Program-made: the position numbers and the translations under genes
Assembly (NCBI RefSeq): GCF_000253295.1
Contig: NC_015717.1
Span: 434,001-498,000, forward strand
Source: Hyphomicrobium sp. MC1
GTDB taxonomy: Bacteria; Pseudomonadota; Alphaproteobacteria; Rhizobiales; Hyphomicrobiaceae
DNA: 64,000 bases
Direction: 5' to 3'
Shown here: positions 1 to 8,744 of the stretch, in pieces
Numbering within the stretch: the stretch's first letter is position 1
Layout of the letters: the number at the start of each line of letters is the position of its first letter
Notes under the pieces: model-generated
What the model saw: only the letters and a program-made list of their open reading frames with translations
The model's database searches: none
Told to the model about the DNA's origin: nothing

Positions 1-253
1 CCATCTCGGCCTGTGCTTCCCCGAGTTCGTGCAAAATCCGCAGTGTTTCTGCGGCTTCGGCTTCATCGATTCGGCTCATCGCGAAGCCGACGTGAACGAG
101 CACCCATTCGCCGACACACGTTTCAATCGGATTGTCGTCATCGATGATGCAGGCGACGTTCACCTGCCGTTTAACGCCGCTCACGTCGACTGTGGCAAGC
201 CTCTTGTCTGCGTCGTCGATCTTTACGATGCGGCCTGGAATACCGAGACACAT
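1..253 (-). CDS. hypC: HypC hydrogenase maturation chaperone, truncated by window edge
   Basis: The first 84 residues are visible and the frame is still open at base 1. The protein starts MCLGIPGRIV, the classic HypC/HupF N-terminus in which Cys2 carries the Fe(CN)2CO precursor during NiFe-site assembly. HypC works with HypD to receive CN ligands made by HypF/HypE and hands iron to the large-subunit precursor. The start lies inside the 3' end of hypF (31-base overlap), so the two are translationally linked. It is the general paralogue; a second, HupL-dedicated one (HupF) lies near 8.6 kb. hypD and hypE are expected beyond the left edge but are not visible. Confidence 0.93.
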   Translation of the reverse strand, partial: MCLGIPGRIVKIDDADKRLATVDVSGVKRQVNVACIIDDDNPIETCVGEWVLVHVGFAMSRIDEAEAAETLRILHELGEAQAEM

Positions 254-2682
254 GAGGTGCTTCCTTCGTTCGTTTTGTTTTTTGCAGCTGTGATGAGTTG
301 GGCAGCAGCGATTACCGCCTGACCGAGCGACAATCCTCCGTCGCCGGCCGGCACGTCAGCGTGTGTCAGGACCTTGAAGCCTTTTGCTTGTAATCGGCCA
401 AGGACTTGTTCGAGCAAAATTCGATTGTTGAAGCAGCCGCCAGACAGCGCGACGGTGTCGAAGCGTGGTTCTGTCTCGTCTTTGCGGATCGCGAGGCTGG
501 CAGTCATGTCTACGATGCCTCGCGCGAGCCCTTTGTGAAAGCGAGCCGCCATGACGCCAATTGGCGTCTTCTGCATCAGGTCTTCAAGAATGGCCTGCCA
601 AGCGGCGAGAGGTTCGATGTACGGAAGCCGCGTGCTTCCGAAATTTACAATCGTAAAAGGATAGGACAGCGCATCGTCTTCGTGCAGCAGTGCATTGTCA
701 TCCACCGCGGCCTCGAGTTGCGCCGCGGCCTCGCCTTCATAACCTTGCCGGTCGAAGCACAGACCAAGAGCCGCGGCTACCGCATCGAATAAGCGCCCGC
801 ACGATGAAGCTTTTGGCACGTTGATGTCGGCTTGCAGCATGGCGTCGACGATTTGGCGCGGCTTTGCATCGAGGCGGCGAAAAACGTCGAGATCGCTGAA
901 ACGCTTTGCGTATTCCGGCCAACCCATCTCGGACGTGAGATGTGCGTAAAGATTTCGCCAGGGCTCGCGGGAGGCCACATCGCCACCCGGCATTGCTACC
1001 GGCTTAAATGTAGCCAGCCTCAAGGAGCGCGCGTAGTCGGCGAGTAGAAATTCTCCGCCCCAGATTTCTCCATCGTCGCCGAAGCCAAGACCGTCGAGCG
1101 CAATGCCAAGAACCGGAGCACCATGAAGCTCGCGGCCGTTCTCCGCCAGGCAACTTGCGATGTGGGCGTGATGATGTTGAATCTCGATAAGCGGGGCGAC
1201 CTGCTTTCGGGCAAGGCTCTCGGCATGCGTTCTGCTGCGATAGCTGATGTGGCGATCGCAGACGATGACTTCCGGTTGAGCATCGAGCATCCGACAATAA
1301 AGGTCGATCGTTCGCGCGAAATCATTGCTCGTCTGGATGTCGTCGAGGTCGCCGATATGCTGAGACAACACTGCGCTACTGCATTTCAAAACGCAAAACG
1401 TGCTTTTCAAATCGCCGCCAAGTGCGATGAGTGGTGGAGCCGCTTCGAAACCTTGTGGCAATCTCATCGCCGCTGGTGCGTAACCGCGCGAACGCCGAAT
1501 GATGCGCGCTTTGCTGGCGGCTATGCGCACGACTGAGTCGTCTACGCGGTTCAGAACATTGCGATTGTGAACAAGTGCGTAGGGCGTGATATCAGCGAGA
1601 TTCGATTTTGCGTCTTCGTCGGAAATGACTTGCGGTGAATCTGAGCGATTGCCGGAGGTCATAACCACGGGGCGATCAACGTTCTGAAGAAGAAGGGCGT
1701 GTAGTGGCGTTGTCGGCAACATGAAGCCGAGCGTTCGCAAACCTGGAGCAATCGCCTCGGGGAGCCGTTCGGGGCCGTTGGCATCGAGAAGGACGATTGG
1801 CGCGGCGGCGCTCGTCAGTGCGGTCTCATCATCCGCTGACACGGTCGCATGCTGCCGGATGACATCAAGGTCTCGCGCCATCAGGGCAAATGGTTTGCGG
1901 TCGCGGTTCTTGCGATCACGCAAGCGCTGTACCGCGTCGGTGCGGGTTGCGTCGCACGCAAGTTGGTAGCCGCCAAGTCCTTTAATCGCAACAATCTCTC
2001 CCCGAGAAAGGAGATCACGCGTTGCATCGATGTCGTCGCGCATCAATGTGCGGTCAAAATCGAGGGGCTTTCCATCCAAACGGATCAAGCGCGCTTGCGG
2101 TCCGCAAGCAGGGCATGCCGTGGTTTCAGCATGAAACCGCCTGTCGCGGGGGTCGGTATATTCCGCTGCGCACTCGGGGCAGAGATCGAATGCCGCCATG
2201 CTCGTCGTTGCGCGATCGTAGGGAATGCTCTGGACGATCGACAGGCGCGGGCCGCAGTTTGTGCACGTTGTAAATGGATAGCGGTAGCGACGCGAGAGGG
2301 GTTGGGTAATTTCTCCGGCGCAATCGGGGCAAAGTGCGGTGTCGGGAGAAATTTCAGTATTGCCGACGCCGACCGTGCTTTCTTTGATCTCAAACGTTTC
2401 GGGTATATCACCGGCAAAGGTCGTGAGGTCGATGGATGCAACGGAGGCGAGTTCAGGAGCGTTCGTTCGAATTTCGCGCACCAGCGCGTCAATCGCTTGA
2501 AGATCGCCACGAACGCGAATGAGCACACCGTCAGCATCATTTAAAACATATCCCCAGAGACCAAGCTGATGCGCATTTCGCCAAACAAAAGGCCGGAATC
2601 CGACGCCCTGCACGCGGCCGCGAACGCGGATTTCGACGCTTGAATCCGAAGTCTTATTGGCGATGCATGCAGCACTCTTCAT
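223..2682 (-). CDS. hypF: Carbamoyltransferase HypF
   Basis: 819 residues, close to the usual HypF length. HypF converts carbamoyl phosphate into the carbamoyl adenylate that supplies the CN ligands of NiFe hydrogenases. Visible domains in order: an N-terminal acylphosphatase-like domain (VRGRVQGVGFRPF near residue 20), two zinc-finger-like Cys clusters (CPDC...CTNC and CPEC...CPAC, about residues 120-190), a YrdC-like nucleotide-binding region, and a C-terminal Kae1-like domain with the HHHAH motif and GCFNNR. An upstream in-frame start would overlap hoxA by 62 bases. I chose MKSAACIANK at 2682, which begins 10 bases after the hoxA stop. Confidence 0.95.
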   Translation of the reverse strand: MKSAACIANKTSDSSVEIRVRGRVQGVGFRPFVWRNAHQLGLWGYVLNDADGVLIRVRGDLQAIDALVREIRTNAPELASVASIDLTTFAGDIPETFEIKESTVGVGNTEISPDTALCPDCAGEITQPLSRRYRYPFTTCTNCGPRLSIVQSIPYDRATTSMAAFDLCPECAAEYTDPRDRRFHAETTACPACGPQARLIRLDGKPLDFDRTLMRDDIDATRDLLSRGEIVAIKGLGGYQLACDATRTDAVQRLRDRKNRDRKPFALMARDLDVIRQHATVSADDETALTSAAAPIVLLDANGPERLPEAIAPGLRTLGFMLPTTPLHALLLQNVDRPVVMTSGNRSDSPQVISDEDAKSNLADITPYALVHNRNVLNRVDDSVVRIAASKARIIRRSRGYAPAAMRLPQGFEAAPPLIALGGDLKSTFCVLKCSSAVLSQHIGDLDDIQTSNDFARTIDLYCRMLDAQPEVIVCDRHISYRSRTHAESLARKQVAPLIEIQHHHAHIASCLAENGRELHGAPVLGIALDGLGFGDDGEIWGGEFLLADYARSLRLATFKPVAMPGGDVASREPWRNLYAHLTSEMGWPEYAKRFSDLDVFRRLDAKPRQIVDAMLQADINVPKASSCGRLFDAVAAALGLCFDRQGYEGEAAAQLEAAVDDNALLHEDDALSYPFTIVNFGSTRLPYIEPLAAWQAILEDLMQKTPIGVMAARFHKGLARGIVDMTASLAIRKDETEPRFDTVALSGGCFNNRILLEQVLGRLQAKGFKVLTHADVPAGDGGLSLGQAVIAAAQLITAAKNKTNEGSTSCVSVFQAAS

Positions 2683-2692
2683 CGCTTTTGCC

Positions 2693-4201
2693 TCAGTGCG
2701 GAAAATCGGATTCGGGCTCGATCTCGGACAGCAGGGCGTCCGCGTCGCTTCCATCTTCGATGTCGTAACGGAGAAGCTTTGCGCGCAATCCCACTCGCGA
2801 CAGGCCGAGCTCTTCTGCGGTGCGCGACTTGTTGCCTTTGCAGCGGATCAACGTCTCGCGAATGATCTTGGCTTCCAACCGCTCCACGCGCTCGCGCAAC
2901 TGTCCGGGACCTCCTACAAATGTATCGACGATAGGGTCCGGAACGGCTTCGGCGCCGTCAGCATAGAGAATGTTGGTATCGAGTAAGTCCGCGCCCAACG
3001 TCTGGTCCTTCGACAGGATCAGCATTCGCGTAACCTGATTTTCCAGTTCGCGGACGTTGCCGGGCCACGAATAGGCACACATCCGTTTGATCGTCTCAGG
3101 CGCGAATTCCACGGCTTTCAAACCGTGACGGATCGCGGCGCGTTCCAGAAGTGCATTTGCCAACGGCGCAACATCGCAAATGCGTTTACGTAAAGGCGGG
3201 ACTGAAATCGGGAAGGTCGCCAAGCGATAGTAGAGGTCATCGCGAAAGCGTCCGCTTGCAACCTCTTGCGCGAGATCGCGATTGGTGGCGGCGATGACAC
3301 GGACGTCGACTTTTACCGTGTTGTTGGCGCCAACCGCCCGGACTTCACCTTCTTGCAGGAAGCGCAGCAGCTTCACTTGAAAAGCCGGCGAGATGTCGCC
3401 GATTTCATCGAGGAAGATCGTGCCTTCATGCGCTTGGCTGAGAAGACCCAGCCTGTGGGCGTGCGCCCCCGTAAAGGCGCCTTTCTGGTGGCCGAAGAGT
3501 TCACTTTCGAGAAGATCATCCGAAATGGCGGCGCAATTCACCGCGTAGAACGGCTTGTCCGAACGTAGGCTGCAGTAGTGGATGGCGCGGGCCATCAGTT
3601 CCTTGCCTGTCCCGGTTTCACCGAGGATGAGCGTCGGGACATCGAACCCTGCAATGCGCGCTGCCATATCGCACACTGCATTGAGTGGTGAACCCGGTGC
3701 GCGGACGATGTTGTCGAAGTTGAAGCCTTTGCGAAGCTGCTTGCGCTGTTCGTTCAAGCGATTTTGAACAGACGGTCCGAGCAACTTCAACTCGACGGAA
3801 AGACGTTCATGCTCGCGTTGGAGCATGAAAAGCTGTGTCGCGTTGCGGACAACGAGGAGCAGCTCCTCGGGATGCCAAGGCTTCGAGATGAAATGATAGA
3901 TCCCGGCCTTGTTCACGAGATCGATGATATCGTTCGGGTCGGTATAGCCGGTAATCACAACGCGCATTACTTCGGGCCAGCGACGTCGCGCCTCGCTCAA
4001 CACGTCGACGCCTGACATCCCAGGCATCCGCTGATCGCACAGGACAAGCTGTATCCATTGGTTTTCTAGAATGGATAATGCTTCCGCTCCGCTGGTCGCG
4101 GTGAAAACCTCGAAATCGTCTTCGAGGGTACGTTTTATCGCCTCGACCGAGCGCTGTTCGTCGTCGACGACAAGGACGGCCGGTTGATGCGCGTTCGACA
4201 T
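2693..4201 (-). CDS. hoxA: Hydrogenase transcriptional activator HoxA/HupR (NtrC family)
   Basis: 502 residues. Receiver domain about 8-125 with acidic pocket VVDDE and phospho-acceptor Asp56 (LVLCDQRMPG). A sigma-54 AAA+ domain of about 165-400 carries Walker A GETGTGKE and the sigma-54 contact loop GAFTGA. A C-terminal Fis-type helix-turn-helix contains TAEELGLSRVGLRAKL. It activates hydrogenase genes from -24/-12 promoters, and such elements are seen before hupS and hupD in this window. In studied relatives, HoxA/HupR is active unphosphorylated and is shut off by phosphorylation from the HupT kinase when H2 is absent. HupT is encoded in this same cluster. It sits between hypB (4 bases) and hypF (10 bases). 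Confidence 0.93.
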   Translation of the reverse strand: MSNAHQPAVLVVDDEQRSVEAIKRTLEDDFEVFTATSGAEALSILENQWIQLVLCDQRMPGMSGVDVLSEARRRWPEVMRVVITGYTDPNDIIDLVNKAGIYHFISKPWHPEELLLVVRNATQLFMLQREHERLSVELKLLGPSVQNRLNEQRKQLRKGFNFDNIVRAPGSPLNAVCDMAARIAGFDVPTLILGETGTGKELMARAIHYCSLRSDKPFYAVNCAAISDDLLESELFGHQKGAFTGAHAHRLGLLSQAHEGTIFLDEIGDISPAFQVKLLRFLQEGEVRAVGANNTVKVDVRVIAATNRDLAQEVASGRFRDDLYYRLATFPISVPPLRKRICDVAPLANALLERAAIRHGLKAVEFAPETIKRMCAYSWPGNVRELENQVTRMLILSKDQTLGADLLDTNILYADGAEAVPDPIVDTFVGGPGQLRERVERLEAKIIRETLIRCKGNKSRTAEELGLSRVGLRAKLLRYDIEDGSDADALLSEIEPESDFPH

Positions 4202-4205
4202 CTCG

Positions 4206-5084
4206 TCACTCTAGACCGGCTGCCAGCATCAGATTGTCGAGGCGGGCTTTGACCGCATCGATCGCTTTGAGCGCCACGGCCTTCCGCCGCGCTTCGATCC
4301 AGCGCAACCAAGACTGCATTCCTTCACCGCTTTTTGCCGAAATCCGAATGACTTCGATATCGGGATTGATGCGCCGTGCGTTCGCTTCGCAGGCATCCAT
4401 ATCGAAATCGACATGCGGCGCCAGATCAACTTTATTTAGCAGCATGAGCGATGCCGCCGCAAACATGTGGGGATACTTCAGGGGCTTATCCTCCCCCTCG
4501 GTCACCGACAAAATCGCGACCTTGCTGTCTTCGCCGAGATCGAATGCGGCTGGGCAGACGAGGTTCCCAACATTTTCGATGAACAGCACGTCGCGCTCAT
4601 GAAGATGCAGATGATCGATGGCGTGCTGGACCATCGATGCTTCGAGATGGCAGCCTTTTCCTGTGTTGATCTGAATGGCTGGGACGCCGGTTGCGCGAAT
4701 GCGCATGGCGTCATTGTTCGTTTGCTGATCGCCTTCGATGACCGCTATGCCTTTGGCGCCCATTTGCCGAATCGTCTCGACGAGCAGCGTCGTCTTTCCA
4801 GAGCCGGGACTGGAGACTAGATTAAGAGCGAGGATCGCAAGGCTTTCGAGCCGTTTGCGATTACGCTCGGCGAGTCGATTGTTTTTCGACAGAATGTCTG
4901 CTTCGACCGCGACGAGCCGATTTTGCGAAATGCCCTCGACGTGAAGCCCAGCCTCGCCGCCGCTATAGTCGAGACTTCCGTCTTGACCATGATGGTGATG
5001 GCCATGACCCTCCTGAGCGTGGGCATGGCCGCCGTGGCCAGCTGTATTGACTGCTTCCGGGCCGCAGCCGCAAGTCGCACACAT
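4206..5084 (-). CDS. hypB: Hydrogenase nickel incorporation GTPase HypB
   Basis: 292 residues. HypB is the nickel-delivering GTPase of NiFe hydrogenase maturation and works with HypA. The N-terminus MCATCGCG provides the high-affinity metal Cys cluster (C2, C5, C7). It is followed by a His-rich stretch (about residues 15-35, including HGHHHHG) typical of nickel-storing HypB proteins in rhizobia. The G domain has a P-loop SSPGSGKTT and the downstream ENVGNL and NKVDL motifs. Start and hypA stop overlap at 5084, so translation is coupled. Confidence 0.95.
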   Translation of the reverse strand: MCATCGCGPEAVNTAGHGGHAHAQEGHGHHHHGQDGSLDYSGGEAGLHVEGISQNRLVAVEADILSKNNRLAERNRKRLESLAILALNLVSSPGSGKTTLLVETIRQMGAKGIAVIEGDQQTNNDAMRIRATGVPAIQINTGKGCHLEASMVQHAIDHLHLHERDVLFIENVGNLVCPAAFDLGEDSKVAILSVTEGEDKPLKYPHMFAAASLMLLNKVDLAPHVDFDMDACEANARRINPDIEVIRISAKSGEGMQSWLRWIEARRKAVALKAIDAVKARLDNLMLAAGLE

Positions 5085-5425
5085 CAGATCACCTCCAAGT
5101 CCTTGATACGCAGTTCATCGCCACCGGTAACCCGCAAGCGCGCACCCGAGCAAAGGGGACACTCGGAGCCGTGTGTTTCGATATCGACGGTCCGATTACA
5201 ATCAAAGCACCAAGCCTTCCCGGGAAGATCGATGATCTCAAGCGCGGCTCCATCTGCCACCGTTCCGCGCGCGGAGACATCAAAACCGAACATCAGGGCT
5301 TGTGGTTCGACACCGGCGAAGCATCCGATTTCAAGACGGACACGCGTCACACGATCGAACCGGGAGACCCTCGCCTGTTCAGCAATCAGATCAATAAGAC
5401 TTTGGCAGATAGAAAGCTCATGCAT
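5084..5425 (-). CDS. hypA: Hydrogenase nickel metallochaperone HypA
   Basis: 113 residues, the standard HypA size. The N-terminal MHE motif holds the nickel-binding His2. The zinc ribbon is built from CFDC (about 72-75) and CPLC (about 88-91). HypA partners with HypB to insert nickel after iron-site assembly. It overlaps the hupK end by 8 bases and the hypB start, inside one tight operon. Confidence 0.95.
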   Translation of the reverse strand: MHELSICQSLIDLIAEQARVSRFDRVTRVRLEIGCFAGVEPQALMFGFDVSARGTVADGAALEIIDLPGKAWCFDCNRTVDIETHGSECPLCSGARLRVTGGDELRIKDLEVI

Positions 5426-6344
5426 TGCGCATTGCCTCCTCGTCCCATACGACCGGCATGCAGGGATCTGCGCACGTCATAGCAATGGCCATCTGTTGTC
5501 GCCTGACGGTATGGGGGGCTGTAGCGGCCGAGTTCAATAGTGTTTCGAGAAACGCCCCATTACCGGTCATGCCATCCGTTGGTGTCGCGATGCAATAGCT
5601 CTCGATCAACCCGTTGCGCAGACGTGCGGAATGCGTGAGGAGTCCGCGCGCCGCCTCGGCCCAGCCTTGGCCGTTCCGGATTGTGCCATGTCGGATTGCG
5701 ATCTTATCCGAGCGTATTTCTTGGATGAGCGCGGCTGTCTCGATTGCCCGCGCGGCCATGCGCGCAAAGAGTGTGATGCCTTCCGCGTCGATGATGCGTT
5801 TCAAGCCCGGATGATGAATCACGCGGCCTATGAACGTCGGATCGCTGTCGTAGGCGACGCGACCCGGCGCCTTTGGCCATTGAGCAACCGTTGCAAGATC
5901 CGCGGCGATGTTGGCGCCGCTTTTGGCCATCCAAGTTTCGAAATCATTCAGCACAAGGTCCGATGGACCGTTGAAAACGACGCGCTCCAGATTATCGAGT
6001 TGCTGAGCCGTGAATTTTTTTGCCAGTCCCGTCATCGCAGCAATATCGGGTTGGCGGTCCAGTGCCACCGGCCACTCACGCAGCATGACCAGCGCATGCT
6101 CACGGAGCGTTTCGACTGCTATATGAAGATCTGCTTGCGTGTTCGGCGGCAGCCCCAAGGCTATGGCGGCTGCGGCGCTTTGGGCCGCCGGGCAGAGATT
6201 GAATATGAGAGGCACAAGCCGCATGGCTTCGGCGCGGCTCCGTCCGAGCAGCAGACGAGAGGCAGAATTCTCGCCTTTCGTTGAGAGTGTGATCCGAGGC
6301 TTTCCGCCAAGCTGCTTCAGCCCGACGGTGAGCGCCGGCATCAT
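5418..6344 (-). CDS. hupK: Hydrogenase expression/formation protein HupK (large-subunit-like scaffold)
   Basis: 308 residues. HupK/HoxV proteins are degenerate relatives of hydrogenase large subunits thought to act as a scaffold for the iron centre during HupL maturation. The only cysteine motifs kept are LCPAAQS (about 50-56) and the C-terminal CADPCMP, echoes of the large-subunit L1 and DPCxxC boxes. The protein cannot be an enzyme, because the paired RxCxxC of real large subunits is missing. Start and hupIJ stop overlap in an ATGA context. The assignment rests on motif remnants and position between hupJ and hypA. Confidence 0.85.
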   Translation of the reverse strand: MMPALTVGLKQLGGKPRITLSTKGENSASRLLLGRSRAEAMRLVPLIFNLCPAAQSAAAAIALGLPPNTQADLHIAVETLREHALVMLREWPVALDRQPDIAAMTGLAKKFTAQQLDNLERVVFNGPSDLVLNDFETWMAKSGANIAADLATVAQWPKAPGRVAYDSDPTFIGRVIHHPGLKRIIDAEGITLFARMAARAIETAALIQEIRSDKIAIRHGTIRNGQGWAEAARGLLTHSARLRNGLIESYCIATPTDGMTGNGAFLETLLNSAATAPHTVRRQQMAIAMTCADPCMPVVWDEEAMRNA

Positions 6345-7183
6345 GATGCGCGCACCGGTGGTTGGTTGGCTGAAGCCTTCCTGCCGATCAGGATCGTTCG
6401 TCGGCTAAGAATGCCGTTATCCGGCGCGTTATCTTCATTGCCTTGCGGGATGATGTTTTCTTCCGCGCGCGCGATCTCGGCTTCGCGCAGCATACTGATA
6501 TCGGCGACCCTGTCGGTCTCCTCGCGATTGGTCTCGTCGAATAGGCCGACGATTGCTGCTCGGGCAACGTCCGTTGCCTGCAATTGGCTCGCAAATTCGC
6601 CCATCGCAGAAAACAAAGAACATGCGAAATAGCTGCCGACCGGCGGCCGGCTGTTGTAGAGAAATTCATAGCGTCCGGACGGGAACGAAAACACCCGTTT
6701 GTCGCCGACTTGATGATGCGACCAGTCCTCGGCTGGGCCCGGCAGGATAATCAAATTCATGAACCATGGCGCGAGAAGGATGCCGATAACACGGCCTTCC
6801 CAAATTCGGAAGCCGATTGCTTCGACGCTGAGCGAGCGATTGCAAAAGGGCACGTCGCGCATCTTCGTGTTGAAGATATTCTGGAAAGCCTCTGCCAGTT
6901 GCTTCGGCCGTTCGGCCAACGTGGCCGCTAATTTTTGATCGTCATCTGTCGGCGCTGGCGCGCTGCTGCTGACCACCATGAACCCTTCACGTCCACCGTC
7001 GCATTGCGGACACCGCCAATCGGCGGGGAGGGCGGTAAATGGCATGCCGGGCCGAATTTGCCGGACCTCGTCTCCGACTGCAGGATCGTAGGTGTACCAG
7101 CAGATTTTGCATTCGAGAATCGTATCGCTGGCGATGTTGCTGCCGTTGCCCTTGAATGATCCTTCAAAACGTTCGCCGCTCAT
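6341..7183 (-). CDS. hupIJ: Rubredoxin-HupJ fusion (HupI + HybE-family hydrogenase chaperone)
   Basis: 280 residues combining two genes that are usually separate. Residues about 20-80 form a rubredoxin with the iron ligands CKIC and CPQC, the HupI equivalent. It is proposed to protect or deliver electrons to HupS during oxygen-exposed maturation. From about residue 95 to the end is a HybE/HupJ-type assembly chaperone, recognisable by NKRMRD-like NTKMRDVPFCN, LLAPWFMNLIILPGP and FPSGRYEF. No stop codon or frameshift separates the halves, which are joined by a Ser/Pro-rich linker. Start ATG 7183 overlaps the hupH stop (ATGA). A longer upstream start would intrude on hupH and was rejected. Confidence 0.9.
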   Translation of the reverse strand: MSGERFEGSFKGNGSNIASDTILECKICWYTYDPAVGDEVRQIRPGMPFTALPADWRCPQCDGGREGFMVVSSSAPAPTDDDQKLAATLAERPKQLAEAFQNIFNTKMRDVPFCNRSLSVEAIGFRIWEGRVIGILLAPWFMNLIILPGPAEDWSHHQVGDKRVFSFPSGRYEFLYNSRPPVGSYFACSLFSAMGEFASQLQATDVARAAIVGLFDETNREETDRVADISMLREAEIARAEENIIPQGNEDNAPDNGILSRRTILIGRKASANQPPVRAS

Positions 7184-8016
7184 GACATGGCCTCGGCAAC
7201 TTCGGCGAGACGCGTTGCCGAGTCGCGAATGTCCTCCGGCGCCGCGCATGCAACTTCGGGAATCTCCGAGACTTCGATGGTGTCGAGGATCAACGCGTCC
7301 TGCGAATTGTAATAGCGGACGCGCCAGACTGTCGGATATGCGGTCGCTTCGATTCGGCAGTTGCCGTATCCGCGAGAAAGGAACGTCGCCGGCCCCGTGC
7401 CGAGGGATGTTGCCAGATAGTCGAGGTCTTCCGGTGTGTGTGGCATCAACGTCAAATTTACAATGTGGGGTGCTGCGCGCTCGGTGCGCTGGTGCACCTG
7501 TTCGAGAATCTCGGTCAGCAGAAAGGGGCCATTCACGACGCCGGGGCCGGGCTCAGGAGGCATTGGTGGCATGTCGGAACGGCGCTTGAAGACTGCGTCT
7601 GGCACTGCGCCGATTTCGATGTGTTCGCCCTTCGGATTGCCGACTTCGCGAATTCGCCAAACTCCGGCAAACACCGACTCTTGAGCTTCGATGCGGGGTA
7701 TCTCATCGATGCGCACCGCAATCTCTCCTTCGCCCAACGCATCGGCAAACGTCTTGGCATTTCTGCTATCGAACTCCGGCAAATCGAAACGCAGGTTTGC
7801 GTTGCCTTCCGTCCAGCCCGCAGCCAAATCCCCTATGCGGCGCAGAGCATTGACCGCCATCAAAATTTGGGACGGATCGTCAATCGAAGGAAAGTTCGGT
7901 TGAAACGTGCGCATGCCCGACGGCATCACCATGTAGTCGAGTTCGGCGCCGTCTCCCTCTCCGGGCTGGCTGCCGGGACCAAATCCGAGAGGCGGAAGGA
8001 CAAAGCTTCTGGCCAT
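7180..8016 (-). CDS. hupH: Hydrogenase expression/formation protein HupH
   Basis: 278 residues, matching HupH/HoxQ. The family takes part in maturation of the small subunit and its FeS clusters in aerobic bacteria. Recognisable features are the N-terminal FVLPPLGFGPGSQ and the central HIVNLTLMPHTPEDL block, followed by GYGNCRI and WRVRYYNSQ near the C-terminus. It follows hupG by 12 bases and overlaps hupIJ by 4 bases. No membrane segment or signal is seen, so a cytoplasmic role is expected. Confidence 0.9.
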   Translation of the reverse strand: MARSFVLPPLGFGPGSQPGEGDGAELDYMVMPSGMRTFQPNFPSIDDPSQILMAVNALRRIGDLAAGWTEGNANLRFDLPEFDSRNAKTFADALGEGEIAVRIDEIPRIEAQESVFAGVWRIREVGNPKGEHIEIGAVPDAVFKRRSDMPPMPPEPGPGVVNGPFLLTEILEQVHQRTERAAPHIVNLTLMPHTPEDLDYLATSLGTGPATFLSRGYGNCRIEATAYPTVWRVRYYNSQDALILDTIEVSEIPEVACAAPEDIRDSATRLAEVAEAMS

Positions 8017-8028
8017 TGCTTAATGCTC

Positions 8029-8412
8029 CTACTGGCGGACGGAAGTGGCGGGCCGGTCTAAGATGGTTTTGATCTCGGCAAGATAGTCCGTCCAATCGCG
8101 GACCTTCGGAATGGCCCCGGTCATCTCGCCATCGCAAAGAAAGATGAGCGATGGCACCGGCCAGACTTCGTATCGCTCTCGTAGTGGTTGCTCGATGGAT
8201 CGGTCTACGACCGCTGCTTGGAAGCGATGTTGAAACGCCTGGACAAGTTCGGGAAGAATTGCGGCAACGTCATCGGTTTCAAGATTCGTCGCCGGATCTC
8301 CCGTGAGGAAGAGCACGCGTTCGCCCGGCTCCGCGAGAAAACATTCGAGCGTTGTTTCATCGAGAATGGGATAGCCCAAATCTTCCGTCAGGCGCTTTAG
8401 CACTTTCGACAT
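8029..8412 (-). CDS. hupG: HupG, thioredoxin-fold hydrogenase accessory protein
   Basis: 127 residues from ATG 8412. HupG/HoxO/HyaE proteins have a thioredoxin-like fold without the catalytic CxxC and are thought to bind the Tat signal or the small subunit during maturation. FLTGDPATNLETDD, VVDRSIEQPLRERYEVWPVPSLIF and the lack of CxxC fit. The preceding TTAAGGAGCGA ribosome site gives about 6 bases to ATG 8412 but only 3 to the adjacent ATG 8415, so 8412 is preferred. A longer in-frame start would lie inside hupF and is not supported. Confidence 0.88.
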   Translation of the reverse strand: MSKVLKRLTEDLGYPILDETTLECFLAEPGERVLFLTGDPATNLETDDVAAILPELVQAFQHRFQAAVVDRSIEQPLRERYEVWPVPSLIFLCDGEMTGAIPKVRDWTDYLAEIKTILDRPATSVRQ

Positions 8413-8422
8413 CATTCGCTCC

Positions 8423-8743
8423 TTAACCGACGGATGCGCCGGATCTGCGTGCACGTTCGAGATGCGGAGGCAAAGACGGCTCTCGCGTTTCGAGATCGGA
8501 GAAGAATCCGGAGACGTTTTCTCCGGCCATTGCCGCTTCGAGGCCGCGCAGGGCTTCGGCGACAAGCGCCGCCTCAGTATCGTCAAGCCGCCTTCGCGCC
8601 ACTTTGAGGAACACGAGAAGCCAGTCTCCAGTCTGGACTTGACCGACGAGACTGGTGTCGATGTCTTCCTGCACGCCGTCCCTATCGCAGATGGCCGAGA
8701 GGTCATTTGCGCGAATGACCTTCATGGGCGCGCCGATGCACAT
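8423..8743 (-). CDS. hupF: HupF, HypC-family chaperone dedicated to HupL
   Basis: 106 residues starting MCIGAPMKVI, a HypC-family N-terminus with the conserved Cys2. Compared with hypC at the left edge it carries an extended C-terminus (about residues 80-106), as usual for HupF proteins, which stabilise the HupL precursor under oxygen. The ORF can be opened further upstream, but the MCIGAP start falls one base after the hupD stop and is clearly correct. Together with HypC this gives the cluster two HypC paralogues. Confidence 0.9.
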   Translation of the reverse strand: MCIGAPMKVIRANDLSAICDRDGVQEDIDTSLVGQVQTGDWLLVFLKVARRRLDDTEAALVAEALRGLEAAMAGENVSGFFSDLETREPSLPPHLERARRSGASVG

Positions 8744-8744
8744 C

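Noticed and set aside
1849..2544. Plus-strand frame of 231 codons within hypF
   Set aside because: Antisense to zinc-finger and YrdC regions of HypF; no homology visible.
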